Of a stretch of 64,000 nucleotides of DNA, positions 33,923 through 42,976 are shown one piece after another. Made by a program: the position numbers and the translations under genes. The stretch comes from Saccharothrix sp. S26 (GTDB taxonomy: Bacteria > Actinomycetota > Actinomycetes > Mycobacteriales > Pseudonocardiaceae): NCBI RefSeq assembly GCF_021390395.1, contig NZ_JAJUWT010000028.1, positions 96,282 to 160,281 on the forward strand. Reading direction: 5' to 3'. Below the pieces are notes generated by a model that was given only the letters and a program-made list of their open reading frames with translations, had not been told where the DNA came from and ran no database searches. The stretch's first letter is position 1. Every line of letters starts with the position of its first letter.

Positions 33923-35937
33923 CACCGCAGATCGGCTACGGCGGCGACTACAACCCCGAGCAGTGGCCCGGTGAGGTCTGGGACGCCGACTACGCCGCGT
34001 TCAAGCTCGCCGGCGTCGACACGGTCACGGTGGGCGTGTTCGCGTGGGCGCACCTCCAGCCGGCCGAGGACCGCTACGACTTCTCGACGTTGGACGCGAT
34101 CGTGGACCGCGCGACGGCCGAGGGCATGCGGATCGTGCTCGCCACCCCCAGCGGCGCGATGCCGCCGTGGCTCGCGCACCGGTACCCCGACGCCTGCCGG
34201 GTCGACTTCGAAGGACGGCGGCACGTCTACGGGCAGCGGCACAACGCCTGCCCGTCCTCCCCCGACTTCCGCCGGCTGTCGGTGGCGCTGGCCGGGCGGC
34301 TGGCCGAGCGCTACGGCGGCAACCCGGCGATCGTGGCGTGGCACGTCGGCAACGAGTACGGCGGCGCGTGCTGGTGCCCGGCGTGCGGCGAGGCGTTCCG
34401 CGAGTGGCTGGCCCGGCGCTACGGCTCCCTCGACCGGCTCAACGCCGCGCGGAACACCGCGTTCTGGTCGCACACGTTCACCGACTGGGCGCAGGTCGTG
34501 CCGCCGAACGCGTTGTCCGAGCACTGGCGCGGACCCGACCACACCGCGTTCCAGGGCATCACGTTGGACTACCGGCGGTTCATGTCCGACGCGCTGCTGG
34601 GCGGGTTCGTGGCGGAGAAGGCGGCGATCCGGGAGCACTCGCCGCACACGCCCGTGACGACGAACATGATGGGCCTGTACCAGCCGATCGACTACCACCG
34701 GTGGGCGCCGCACCTGGACTTCGCGTCGTGGGACAACTACCCGCCCGAGGACCGCTCGGCCGGCCGCACGGCCGCGCGGATGGCGTTGGCGCACCGGCTG
34801 ATGCGCGGCCTGCGCGGCGGTGACCCGTTCTGGGTCATGGAGCAGACGCCCTCGGTCACCGCCTCCCGTGACGTGAACCCGGTCAAGCGGCCCGGCGTGC
34901 TGCGGCTGTGGTCGTGGCAGTCGGTCGCGCACGGGGCGGACGCGGTGCTGTACTTCCAGCTGCGGCAGTCGCGCGGCGCGTGCGAGAAGTACCACGGCGC
35001 GGTGCTCGACCACGCCGGCCGCACGGACACCCGGCTGTTCCGCGAGGTCGCCGCCCTCGGTGCCGAGTTCGCCCACGTGGGTGACGCCCTGCTCGGCTCC
35101 CGCACCCCCGCCCGGGCCGCGCTGCTGGTCGACTGGGACAGCTGGTGGGCCGTCGAGCTGTCCGACGGCCCCAACCGCAACGTCCGCTACCTGGACGTCC
35201 TGACTTCGTACCACCGTGCCCTGTGGCAGGCCAACGTGCCGCTCGACGTCGTGCCCGTGACCGCCGACCTGTCCGGCTACGACCTCGTCGTCGCGCCGTT
35301 GCTGCACATGGTGAAGGGCGACCTGGCCGACCGCGTGACGGCGTTCGTGGAACGCGGCGGCACGTTCGTCACCACGGCCCTGTCCGGTCGGGTGGACGAG
35401 GACGACAACGCCTTCCTGACCGACGTCCCCGGCCCCTTCGCGTCACTGCTGGGCTTGCGCGTCGAGGAGACCGACGCCCAACGACCCGACGTGGTGAACC
35501 CGGTGACCCTCTTCGGCCGCGAGTACGACGCCCGGCACGTGTTCGAGGTGGTCGTGCCGGCCGACGCCGAGGTCATCGGCACCTACGGCACGGACTTCTA
35601 CGCGGGCACACCGGCCGTGACGCGGGCCAGGCGCGGCCAAGGCCAGGCGTGGTACGTCGCCACCCTGCTGGACGACCCCGGCGTGGCCACCGTCGTCCAC
35701 CAGGCACTGGCCGACCACGCCCTCCTCGGCCCTCTCGCCGACATCCCGGACGTCGAGGTCACCGAACGCATCACCCCGACGGGCACCCGCCACCTGTTCA
35801 TCCTGAACCACGGCACCCACCACACCGTCCCCGCCCCGGTCACCGGCACCGACCTGCTGACCAACCGCCACCTGCGCGCGGGCGACGACCTGGACCTGCC
35901 CCCGACCACCGTCCTGGTGATCCGCTGCGAGTCCTGA
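33919..35937 (+). CDS. GH42 beta-galactosidase family
   Basis: A 672-residue cytoplasmic enzyme. It has MTPQIGYGGDYNPEQWP, the acid/base E146 in HVGNEYGG and the nucleophile E308 in WVMEQTPS. The zinc cysteine cluster (CWCPACGEAF) is present. The trimerisation and beta-barrel domains follow. GH42 enzymes remove galactose, or sometimes alpha-L-arabinopyranose, from plant oligosaccharides, broadening the operon beyond plain xylan. Start GTG 33919 overlaps the DUF624 stop. Its stop codon lies inside the left end of the repeat element. Confidence 0.94.
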   Translation: MTPQIGYGGDYNPEQWPGEVWDADYAAFKLAGVDTVTVGVFAWAHLQPAEDRYDFSTLDAIVDRATAEGMRIVLATPSGAMPPWLAHRYPDACRVDFEGRRHVYGQRHNACPSSPDFRRLSVALAGRLAERYGGNPAIVAWHVGNEYGGACWCPACGEAFREWLARRYGSLDRLNAARNTAFWSHTFTDWAQVVPPNALSEHWRGPDHTAFQGITLDYRRFMSDALLGGFVAEKAAIREHSPHTPVTTNMMGLYQPIDYHRWAPHLDFASWDNYPPEDRSAGRTAARMALAHRLMRGLRGGDPFWVMEQTPSVTASRDVNPVKRPGVLRLWSWQSVAHGADAVLYFQLRQSRGACEKYHGAVLDHAGRTDTRLFREVAALGAEFAHVGDALLGSRTPARAALLVDWDSWWAVELSDGPNRNVRYLDVLTSYHRALWQANVPLDVVPVTADLSGYDLVVAPLLHMVKGDLADRVTAFVERGGTFVTTALSGRVDEDDNAFLTDVPGPFASLLGLRVEETDAQRPDVVNPVTLFGREYDARHVFEVVVPADAEVIGTYGTDFYAGTPAVTRARRGQGQAWYVATLLDDPGVATVVHQALADHALLGPLADIPDVEVTERITPTGTRHLFILNHGTHHTVPAPVTGTDLLTNRHLRAGDDLDLPPTTVLVIRCES

Positions 35938-35942
35938 GCGGT

Positions 35943-35996
35943 GAATTCGGGGGTCCTGAACGCAGGACACTCGCGGCCTGGAGGTAGGACTCACCG
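35943..35996. repeat. Two diverged 22-bp units led by GAATTC (family copy 2)
   Basis: GAATTC at 35943 is followed by units 35953-35974 (GTCCTGAACGCAGGAC core) and 35975-35996 (GGCCTGGAGGTAGGAC, degraded). The upstream bases CCTGAGCGGTGAATTCGGG match copy 1 (CCTGAGCGTTGAATTCGGG) at 18 of 19 positions, so homology extends back over the GH42 stop codon. Confidence 0.7.
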
Positions 35997-36015
35997 GAGC
36001 GGCCCGGCCGAGCCG

Positions 36016-36021
36016 CCTAGT
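36016..36021. repeat. Left target-site duplication of the IS481-family element
   Basis: CCTAGT, repeated exactly at 37134-37139. It fits the NCTAGN target known for IS481. Confidence 0.8.
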
Positions 36022-37133
36022 TGTACTGCCCTGGGAGGTTGTGGGCGGTCCGACACGTAGTCGGATGATGTTGGAATGAGGGAGGGCCTCCGGGTTCGGT
36101 GTGGATTGCGACGTCTACACCTGACCGACGGAGGCCCTCGTGATCCACGCTAACGCACCCCTGACTCCGGTGGGCAGGCTGCGCCTGGCCCGGTGTGTCG
36201 TGGACCGGGGTTGGCCGTTGCGACGCGCGGCGGAGCGGTTCCAGGTCTCGCCCACCACCGCCGCCCGCTGGGCGGAGCGTTACCGGCGGCTGGGAGAGGC
36301 GGGCATGGTCGACCGTTCCAGCCGACCGCACCACAGCCCGCGTCGTCTGCCCACCCGCCGCGAACGCCGGATCGTGAAGGTCCGGCTGGCACGCCGATGG
36401 GGACCGGCCCGCATCGCCTACCTGCTGGGGCTCAACCCCTCCACGGTGCACCGGGTGCTGCGCCGCTTCGGCCTGGCCCGCCTGGCGCACCTGGACCGGG
36501 CCACCGCCGCGCCGGTGCGCCGCTACGAACACGCCGCACCGGGCGATCTGGTGCACGTCGACATCAAGAAGCTGGGCAACATCCCCGACGGCGGCGGCCA
36601 CAAAGTCCACGGCCGGGCCGCGGGTGGACGCAACAGCTCCGCCCACCGCGACCCCGGCAGGCCCCGCAAGGTCCACGGCCGCCCCAACCTCGGCTACTCC
36701 TACCTGCACAACGCCGTGGACGACCACTCCCGCCTGGCCTACACCGAAATCCTGCCCGACGAGACCAAACAGACCGCCGCCGCGTTCTGGACCAGGGCCA
36801 ACGCGTTCTTCCAGGCCGCTGGCATCACCGTGAAACGGGTACTGACCGACAACGGCTCCTGCTACCGCTCACACCTGTGGCGCGACACCCTCACCCAGGC
36901 GGGCATCACCCACAAACGCACCCGCGCCTACCGGCCCCAGACCAACGGCAAGGTCGAACGCTACAACCGCACCCTGCTCGACGAATGGGCCTACGCCCAG
37001 GCATACCGCAGCGAAACCGAACGCCGCGAAGCACTGCCGCGGTGGCTACACACCTACAATCACCACCGCGGCCACACCGCACTCGCAGGCCAACCACCCG
37101 CCACCCGCGTCCCCAACCTCACAGGACAGAACA
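36022..37133 (+). mobile_element. IS481-family insertion sequence
   Basis: A 1112-bp element. Ends are imperfect inverted repeats: left TGTACTGCCCTGGGAGG and right, reversed, TGTTCTGTCCTGTGAGG, continuing with about 20 of 26 matches. It is flanked by a 6-bp duplication CCTAGT and has a single transposase gene. Direct repeats are intact and the transposase is full length, suggesting recent insertion. Confidence 0.9.
36082..36139 (+). promoter_or_regulatory. Inverted repeat masking the transposase ribosome-binding site
   Basis: 36082-36092 (GAGGGCCTCCG) pairs perfectly with 36129-36139, which contains the GGAGG just before the GTG at 36140. In RNA reading through from outside, the site would be hidden. 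Confidence 0.5.
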
Positions 37134-37138
37134 CCTAG
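36140..37138 (+). CDS. IS481-family transposase
   Basis: A 332-residue DDE transposase. It has an N-terminal helix-turn-helix pair (RRAAERFQVSPTTAARWAERYR; GPARIAYLLGLNPSTVHRVLRR). The catalytic RNase-H-like core has D in HVDIKK, D in VDDHSRLAY or LTDNGSCY, and E in NGKVERYNRTLLDEWAYA. Start is GTG 36140 with GGAGG upstream. The last codon and the TAG stop (37136-37138) lie in the target duplication, outside the element proper. Confidence 0.94.
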   Translation: MIHANAPLTPVGRLRLARCVVDRGWPLRRAAERFQVSPTTAARWAERYRRLGEAGMVDRSSRPHHSPRRLPTRRERRIVKVRLARRWGPARIAYLLGLNPSTVHRVLRRFGLARLAHLDRATAAPVRRYEHAAPGDLVHVDIKKLGNIPDGGGHKVHGRAAGGRNSSAHRDPGRPRKVHGRPNLGYSYLHNAVDDHSRLAYTEILPDETKQTAAAFWTRANAFFQAAGITVKRVLTDNGSCYRSHLWRDTLTQAGITHKRTRAYRPQTNGKVERYNRTLLDEWAYAQAYRSETERREALPRWLHTYNHHRGHTALAGQPPATRVPNLTGQNT

Positions 37139-37139
37139 T
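37134..37139. repeat. Right target-site duplication, holding two stop codons
   Basis: CCTAGT. On the + strand its TAG ends the transposase; on the - strand its TAG (37135-37137) ends the GH67 gene. Confidence 0.8.
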
Positions 37140-39111
37140 AGATCCTTCTCCCGCGCGCGTCCGGCACACCCGACTTGCGCCAGAAGTACGTGTTCACCTG
37201 ATCACGCCACTCGGTGGCGCACCGCAGTTGCTCGGACAGCAACTCCGTCACCCGCTCGTGCACCTCCACCGGAACCAGGCCCGCCAGCCGCGACCACGTC
37301 TCCACCATCCGGCACACCTCCTCGCGCCCGGCGAAGTGGGTGTCGTAGATGTGCTGGATCACTGTCTTCCCCGAGCGCAGCACATGCCCATAGGGCACGT
37401 GGTGGAAGAACAGCAGCAGCTCGTCCGGGCACGTCTGCACCGACTCGTACACGTCCCGCCACGGTGCCGGGAACTGGCCGGTGAAGCCGGTGCCGGTGGC
37501 ACGCGTCCGGTCGACGCCCACGCCGTCGCGGTCGGCGAAGTGGTAGGTGCCCCACCTCGAGTACTCGTAGCCGTCCACGTTGGGCCCGTAGTGGTCGGCC
37601 GGGTTCACCATGAACCCCACGCCCAACGGGGCCGTGTACCGCTCGTAGGTCAGCCACGACCCGCCCATCACCTCGTGCAACGCCGCACGGACCCCCTCCA
37701 CGTCCCCGAACGTGAGGCCGATCCACTCGTCCAGCACCGCCTCCGGCACGAGCCGGTCGTCCCACGCGAGCCGGCCGAAGCCGAACAGGTTGGCCTGCGC
37801 CAACGGGTGCCCGGTCCAGAACGGGTCGTCGCCCACGTTCGACACGGCCACCACCCCGCCGGCCGGACCGTCCGCACGGCCCGCGGCGATGTCCGCGACC
37901 GTCGCCCCGCCCTCGCCCCACGGGAGGAAACCGAGGACCTCGCGCCACTGCGGCACGAGGTGGCACACGTGCTTCTGCTGCCCGGTGTACTCCTGCGTGA
38001 CCTGGAGCTCGACGGCGAGCCGGGTGCGCGGCATGGCGGCGATCACCGGCGACAGCGGTTCGCGCACCTGGAAGTCCATCGGACCGGCCTTGACCTGCAA
38101 CACCACGTTGGGCTCGAACGCGCCGTCCAGCGGGGCGAAGTTGTCGTGCGCCGCACGGGCCCGGTCGGTCGAGCGGTCGCGCCAGTCCTGGTGGTGGTCG
38201 TAGACGAACGCCCGCCAGAACACCGTGCCGCCGAACGGCGCGAGGGCGCGGGCCAGCACGTTCGCGCCGTCGGCGTGATCACGGCCGTAGTCGAACGGTC
38301 CGGGCTGGCCCTCGGAGTCGGCCTTGACGACGTACCCGCCGAAGTCCGGGATCGCCGCGTACACCGCGGCCGTCGTGCGCGCCCACCACTGCCCCACCGC
38401 CGGGTCGAGCGGGTCGGCCGTGGGCAGGCCGCCGAGCGTGATCGGCGCGGCGAAGCTCACCGACAGGTGCACCCTGATCCCGTGCGGGCGGAACACGTCG
38501 GCCAGCCGCACCACCTCGGGCAGCAGGTCGGTCAGCAGCGTCGCCTCCGTGCGGTGCACGTTGACGTTGTTCAACCCCACCCGGTTGACGCCGATCGAGC
38601 CGAGCAGCCGCGCGTAGGCACGGGCCCGGGACAGGTCGGCGCGGACCACGCCGTCGGCGTAGAAGATGGACCCGCCCGCGTACCCGCGTTCGACCTGCCC
38701 CATCACCGGGTGGACGTCGACGTTGTCCCAGTGGTCCAGCATCCGCACCGCCTGCCGCGGGGCGTGGCGCCGCGCCGGGAACTCGCCGGTGAACGCCGAC
38801 TCGCCCTGCCGCACCACGTGGTGCAAGCCGTACAGCAGCCCGACCCCGGCGATCGCGCGGACCACCGTGGTCGCGCCCGCGCGTCCCACCACGAACGCCT
38901 CGGGGTCGGTCTCACCGGCGTCCGACGCGACCACCAGCTCCAGGTCGGCCGGTCCGTCGTCGACCAGCGCGCCGCCGTGCCCGGCCGTCGCCGCCGCGAC
39001 CTCGGCGCGGACCGTGCCGACGACCGGGCCGTCCCCGAGGACGCGGACCCGCCGTGAGCCGATCGGCCGGAACGCGGAGGTGGGGAGCCACGCGGGGTGC
39101 ACGCCGGTCAT
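37135..39111 (-). CDS. aguA: GH67 alpha-glucuronidase
   Basis: A 658-residue enzyme that removes (4-O-methyl)-glucuronic acid from the end of xylo-oligosaccharides. GH67 features are HWDNVDVHPVMGQVERGYAG, GVNRVGLNNVN, the general acid in VKADSEGQPGP (about E266), and the base pair D in GPMDFQVREP and E in TQEYTGQQ. There is no signal peptide, so it acts on imported oligosaccharides. Start ATG 39111 is supported by GGGAGGAACC upstream. The IS lies exactly at its stop codon, leaving the protein intact. It supplies the de-branching step that GH39 and GH3 need. Confidence 0.94.
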   Translation of the reverse strand: MTGVHPAWLPTSAFRPIGSRRVRVLGDGPVVGTVRAEVAAATAGHGGALVDDGPADLELVVASDAGETDPEAFVVGRAGATTVVRAIAGVGLLYGLHHVVRQGESAFTGEFPARRHAPRQAVRMLDHWDNVDVHPVMGQVERGYAGGSIFYADGVVRADLSRARAYARLLGSIGVNRVGLNNVNVHRTEATLLTDLLPEVVRLADVFRPHGIRVHLSVSFAAPITLGGLPTADPLDPAVGQWWARTTAAVYAAIPDFGGYVVKADSEGQPGPFDYGRDHADGANVLARALAPFGGTVFWRAFVYDHHQDWRDRSTDRARAAHDNFAPLDGAFEPNVVLQVKAGPMDFQVREPLSPVIAAMPRTRLAVELQVTQEYTGQQKHVCHLVPQWREVLGFLPWGEGGATVADIAAGRADGPAGGVVAVSNVGDDPFWTGHPLAQANLFGFGRLAWDDRLVPEAVLDEWIGLTFGDVEGVRAALHEVMGGSWLTYERYTAPLGVGFMVNPADHYGPNVDGYEYSRWGTYHFADRDGVGVDRTRATGTGFTGQFPAPWRDVYESVQTCPDELLLFFHHVPYGHVLRSGKTVIQHIYDTHFAGREEVCRMVETWSRLAGLVPVEVHERVTELLSEQLRCATEWRDQVNTYFWRKSGVPDARGRRIY

Positions 39112-39263
39112 TCGCAGGTTCCTCCCGGTGCGACAGCGGTTGCCCCGCCAAACTATGTCGCCTCCGACGCACCGGGCAAGGAAAAACGGCCGTCCACTGT
39201 CGACGTTCACGAGTGTGGACGACTACGAAACATTTGCGTGGCAACGGGTGTCGCCGATGCGTC

Positions 39264-40475
39264 TCATCTGGACGGAGCGAACAGCTCCAGCGGCACGGCG
39301 TCGGCCAGCGCCCGGTACCCGGCCGGGGTCAGGTGCAGGTGGTCGCCCTCGTCGTAGGCGGCGAGCAGCCGGCGCGGGTCGTGCGGGTCGCGGACCGCCG
39401 CGTCGAAGTCGAGCACGGCGTCGAGCACCCCGGCCGCGCGGATCCACTCGTTGACCGCCTGACGTGCGGCGTCACGGTGCCCGTCCGGGTCGTCGTAGGC
39501 CTCGTTGCCGCCCAGCGGCGTGAGCGTCGCCCCGTACACCGCGATGCCGTGCGCGTGGGCGCGCACCACGATCTGCTCGTAGGCCGCGCACAGGTCGTTG
39601 ACGACCTGCTCCTGCGCGGCGGCCGTCGCGTGCGCGGTGCAGAGGTCGTTGATGCCCTCGAACAGCACCAGCCACGCCACGCCGCTCTGCGCCAGCACGT
39701 CGCGGTCGAACCGGGCCAGCGCGCTCGGCCCGATCCCGTCGCTGAGCACCCGGTTGCCGCCGGTGCCCTGGTTGAGCACGGCGACGTCCGCGGTGGCGGG
39801 GTGCGCGCGCAGCCGGGCCGACAGGCGGTCCGGCCAGCGGTCGTTGCCGTTGGTGGTGGAGCCGCGCCCGTCGGTCAGGGAGTCGCCCAGCGTGACGACG
39901 GCCGAGCCCGCGCGCCGCGACCACACCTCGATGCCGCTGAGGAAGTACCAGTGGTCGGTGGTCGTCGCGCCCGTCAGGTCGTCGGCGTCGACGTGGTCGC
40001 CCGCCGCGAGGTGCGAGGTCGTCCGCGAGCCGGGGTGCGAGGTGACCAGGTCGGACGCCTGCCCGTCGGCCAGGTGCGCGGTCACGGTCAGGTTGGCCTC
40101 CGGCCCGACCGGGAAGTCCAGCGGGTCCGACACGACCTGCGCCCCGACCGGCACGACCACGCTCGCGCGCCCGTGGAACGTCACCGGGCGGGCCGACCCG
40201 GGCTCGATCGCGGCCACCCCCGCCCGGCCGCCGACCGGCCGCGCCACCGTGACGGCCGTGATGGGCAGCACCGCGCCGCCGAACGCGTTGGAGAACCGCA
40301 ACCGCAGCCGGTCGCCGCCGATGGTGACGCGCGCGGTCTGCCGCAACGTGGCGTCGGCGAGCACCAGGCCGGCGCGGGTGAACGGCGCGGGCGGCAGGTT
40401 GTCCGGCTCCGTCAGCTGCGGTGCGGACACCCAGGTGTGCACCCAACGGCCGACGGGTGATGCGCTGGGACTCAT
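39264..40475 (-). CDS. SGNH/GDSL-family hydrolase (carbohydrate esterase-like)
   Basis: A 403-residue cytoplasmic esterase. The C-terminal SGNH domain has block I VTLGDSLTDG, block II GTGGNRVL, block III EGINDL and block V DHLHLTPAG. The N-terminal ~190 residues form a beta-rich domain typical of the SGNH_hydro branch that contains acetyl-xylan esterase-like proteins. It sits 152 nt upstream of GH67 on the same strand, consistent with deacetylating xylo-oligosaccharides. The substrate is inferred from context. Start ATG 40475 was chosen because the protein then begins at the conserved WVHTWVSAPQ. Confidence 0.88.
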   Translation of the reverse strand: MSPSASPVGRWVHTWVSAPQLTEPDNLPPAPFTRAGLVLADATLRQTARVTIGGDRLRLRFSNAFGGAVLPITAVTVARPVGGRAGVAAIEPGSARPVTFHGRASVVVPVGAQVVSDPLDFPVGPEANLTVTAHLADGQASDLVTSHPGSRTTSHLAAGDHVDADDLTGATTTDHWYFLSGIEVWSRRAGSAVVTLGDSLTDGRGSTTNGNDRWPDRLSARLRAHPATADVAVLNQGTGGNRVLSDGIGPSALARFDRDVLAQSGVAWLVLFEGINDLCTAHATAAAQEQVVNDLCAAYEQIVVRAHAHGIAVYGATLTPLGGNEAYDDPDGHRDAARQAVNEWIRAAGVLDAVLDFDAAVRDPHDPRRLLAAYDEGDHLHLTPAGYRALADAVPLELFAPSR

Positions 40476-40638
40476 GGGTGGGCCGACCTCCCGGGCTCGG
40501 TGGCGTGACGGGCCGATTCTGGTACGAGCCGGCCGCCGGTCCGGCGGTGGGCCCACCCCTTCCGCGGTCACCCGCTCGGCCTTGCGCCAACCGGGCGACC
40601 CTGGTGTGACGGGCGGCCAAGACGGGAACCGACTCGGT

Positions 40639-40656
40639 GACGTCGCCGGCGACGTC
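40639..40656. promoter_or_regulatory. 18-bp perfect palindrome before a binding-protein gene
   Basis: GACGTCGCCGGCGACGTC, 18 nt before the ATG at 40675. It could be an operator or a hairpin near the ribosome-binding site. No LacI gene adjoins this operon. Confidence 0.4.
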
Positions 40657-40674
40657 GGGCGCGGGGAGGCGGGC

Positions 40675-41991
40675 ATGCGGGGGCTGCTGGTCACGTCGGT
40701 GCTGGTCACGACCGCGCTCGTGGTCTCCGGCTGCGGCGGGCTCGGCTCGGACGACTCCGGCGCGCTGGTCACCATGGGCTTCGGGCTGCCCGACGAGCAC
40801 GCGACCGCCCGCGTGGCGGTGTTCCGCGCCGCCAACCCGGGCGTCGACCTGCGGATCAGCGAGGGCGCGTTCGACGAGCAGCAGTTCCTGTCCGCGGTGG
40901 CCGCGGGCGACCCACCCGACCTGGTCTACGCCGAGCGGCGCAAGCTCGGCGGTTACGCGGCGCGTGGCGCGGTGCAGAGCCTGGACGCCTGCGTGCGCGA
41001 GCACGGCGTCGACCTCGGCCGGTTCCGCGAGGCGGCGTTGCGCCAGGTCACCTACGAGGGCCGGGTGTACGGGCTGCCGGAGTTCTCCAGCGTCCGCCTG
41101 ATGATCGTCAACAACCCGGTGGTGCGGGCCGCGGGCCTGGACCCGGCGGCGCTGTCCACCTCCGACTGGGCCGGGATGGGCGCGCTGGCCGACCGGCTGA
41201 AGAAGGTCGACGACGGGCGGGTCGAGCGCATCGGCTTCGACCCGAAGGTGCCCGAGTTCCTGCCGTTGTGGGCCAAGGCGAACGGGGCCGAGCTGATCGG
41301 GCCCGACGCCCGGCTGGACGACCCGCGCGTGGTCGAGGCGGTCCGCCACACCACCGACCTGGTGGCCCGGCAGGGCGGCTGGGCGTCGTTCAAGGCGTCG
41401 CGCGACACGTTCGACCAGTTCGGCGCGAACAACCAGTACGTGACCGGTCAGTTGGCCGCGATGCCGATGGACTCCTGGTACATCAACACGCTGGCGACCA
41501 ACTCCCCCGACGCCGACGTGACGATCATGCCGTTCACCGACCGCGAGGGGAGGGTGCTGACCGAGTCGGGCGGGCAGGCGTGGGCGATCCCGAAGGGTGC
41601 CCGGCACCCCGACCTGGCCTGCCGGTTCCTCGTCACGATGACCGACACGCAGACCTGGGTCACGGCCGCGACGGCGCGGCGGGACGCGCTGACCAAGGCC
41701 GGGCGGCCCTACGGCGGCACGTTCACCGCGGACCGGGTCGCGGACGAGCGGATCTTCCGGGAGGTGTTCGACCCGAAGGGCAACCCGATCCTGGAGCGGG
41801 GCGTGCCGGTGGTGCTGTCGTTGCAGGACGAGGCGTTCGCGCTGCCACCGAGCCCGGCCGCGAGCGAGCTGGTGCGCGCCTGGGAGGGCGCGGTGAACCG
41901 GGTGCTGGTCGGGCAGCAGAGCCCGCGGGAGGCGATGGCGCAGGCGCAGCGCGAGGCGGAACGGGCGCTCAAGCGGGTGAGCGGGAGGTAG
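40675..41991 (+). CDS. Sugar-binding lipoprotein, CUT1
   Basis: A 438-residue family-1 binding protein. The signal peptide MRGLLVTSVLVTTALVVSGC has its lipobox Cys at residue 20. The start is supported by GGGGAGG 5 nt upstream. It is first of a three-gene operon with two permeases, divergent from the SGNH hydrolase and GH67, so its ligand is plausibly an aldouronic or acetylated xylo-oligosaccharide. Confidence 0.92.
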   Translation: MRGLLVTSVLVTTALVVSGCGGLGSDDSGALVTMGFGLPDEHATARVAVFRAANPGVDLRISEGAFDEQQFLSAVAAGDPPDLVYAERRKLGGYAARGAVQSLDACVREHGVDLGRFREAALRQVTYEGRVYGLPEFSSVRLMIVNNPVVRAAGLDPAALSTSDWAGMGALADRLKKVDDGRVERIGFDPKVPEFLPLWAKANGAELIGPDARLDDPRVVEAVRHTTDLVARQGGWASFKASRDTFDQFGANNQYVTGQLAAMPMDSWYINTLATNSPDADVTIMPFTDREGRVLTESGGQAWAIPKGARHPDLACRFLVTMTDTQTWVTAATARRDALTKAGRPYGGTFTADRVADERIFREVFDPKGNPILERGVPVVLSLQDEAFALPPSPAASELVRAWEGAVNRVLVGQQSPREAMAQAQREAERALKRVSGR

Positions 41992-41995
41992 CGCC

Positions 41996-42976
41996 GTGGT
42001 GGTCGGCGAACGAGGTGGGCGCGCGGAGGGCGCGGTGGTGGTCGGCAGGGCCCGACGGGCTCGACGCGGGGCCGTGACGGTCAGCGGGCGGGAAGCGCGG
42101 GCCGGGTGGTTGTTCCTGCTGCCGTGGGTGATCGGGTTCGTGGCGTTCACCGCGGGGCCGATGCTGTTCAGCCTGTGGCTCTCGCTCACCCACTACGACA
42201 TGCTCAAGCCGCCGACGTTCGTCGGGTTGGACAACTACCGCGAGGCGCTGGTCGACGAACGGGTCGGCACCGCGTTGTGGAACACGGTGTTCTTCACCGT
42301 GCTGCACGTGCCCGCGCAGATCGTGCTGGCACTGGGCCTGGCGAGCCTGCTGCGCCGGGCCGGGCGCGGCAGCGGCTTCTTCCGGACCGTGCTGTACCTG
42401 CCGGTGATGACGCCGCCGGTGGCGCTGGCGGCGATGTTCCTGCTGCTGCTCAACGGGCAGCACGGCGCGGTGAACGGGTTCCTGGGCTGGTTCGGGTTCC
42501 AGGGCCCCAACTGGACCACCGACCCGGTGTGGATCAAGCCGGGGCTGGTGGTGATGAGCCTGTGGACGGTCGGCAGCACGGCGGTGCTGTACCTGGCGGC
42601 GCTGACCCGCGTGCCGGTCGAGCGGTACGAGGCGGCGCGGCTGGACGGCGCGAGCCCGTGGCGGCAGTTCTGGCACGTGACGCTGCCCGGCATCAGCGGC
42701 ACGGTGTACTTCACCGCCGTGGTCAACACGATCGCGTCACTGCAGGTGTTCACCGAGGCGTACGCGATGTTCTTCGGCGCGCGGGCGAAGCAGTCGGCCG
42801 AGGGCGACGCGGCGCTGTTCTACGTGATCCACCTGTTCCAGGAGGCGTTCGGGTCGCTGCGGATGGGGTACGCGTCGGCCCTGGCCTGGGGCTTGTTCGT
42901 GGTGATCGCGGTGATCACGGCGGTGCAGGTGCGGTTGTCGCGGCGGTACGTGCACTACGAGGGTGAGCGGTCGTGA
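41996..42976 (+). CDS. CUT1 permease, MalF-type
   Basis: A 326-residue permease with a 30-residue basic N-terminus, then membrane segments beginning GWLFLLPWVIGFVAFTAGPMLFSLWLS. The EAA motif is YEAARLDGASPWRQFWHVTLPGISG. GTG start at 41996 has GGGAGG 7 nt upstream, located inside the binding-protein terminus. It overlaps the next permease by 4 nt. Confidence 0.92.
   Translation: MVVGERGGRAEGAVVVGRARRARRGAVTVSGREARAGWLFLLPWVIGFVAFTAGPMLFSLWLSLTHYDMLKPPTFVGLDNYREALVDERVGTALWNTVFFTVLHVPAQIVLALGLASLLRRAGRGSGFFRTVLYLPVMTPPVALAAMFLLLLNGQHGAVNGFLGWFGFQGPNWTTDPVWIKPGLVVMSLWTVGSTAVLYLAALTRVPVERYEAARLDGASPWRQFWHVTLPGISGTVYFTAVVNTIASLQVFTEAYAMFFGARAKQSAEGDAALFYVIHLFQEAFGSLRMGYASALAWGLFVVIAVITAVQVRLSRRYVHYEGERS

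Noticed and set aside
36193..39057. 954-codon + strand frame across the IS and GH67
   Set aside because: It runs in the wrong frame of the transposase and then antisense to GH67. It has no recognisable domain.
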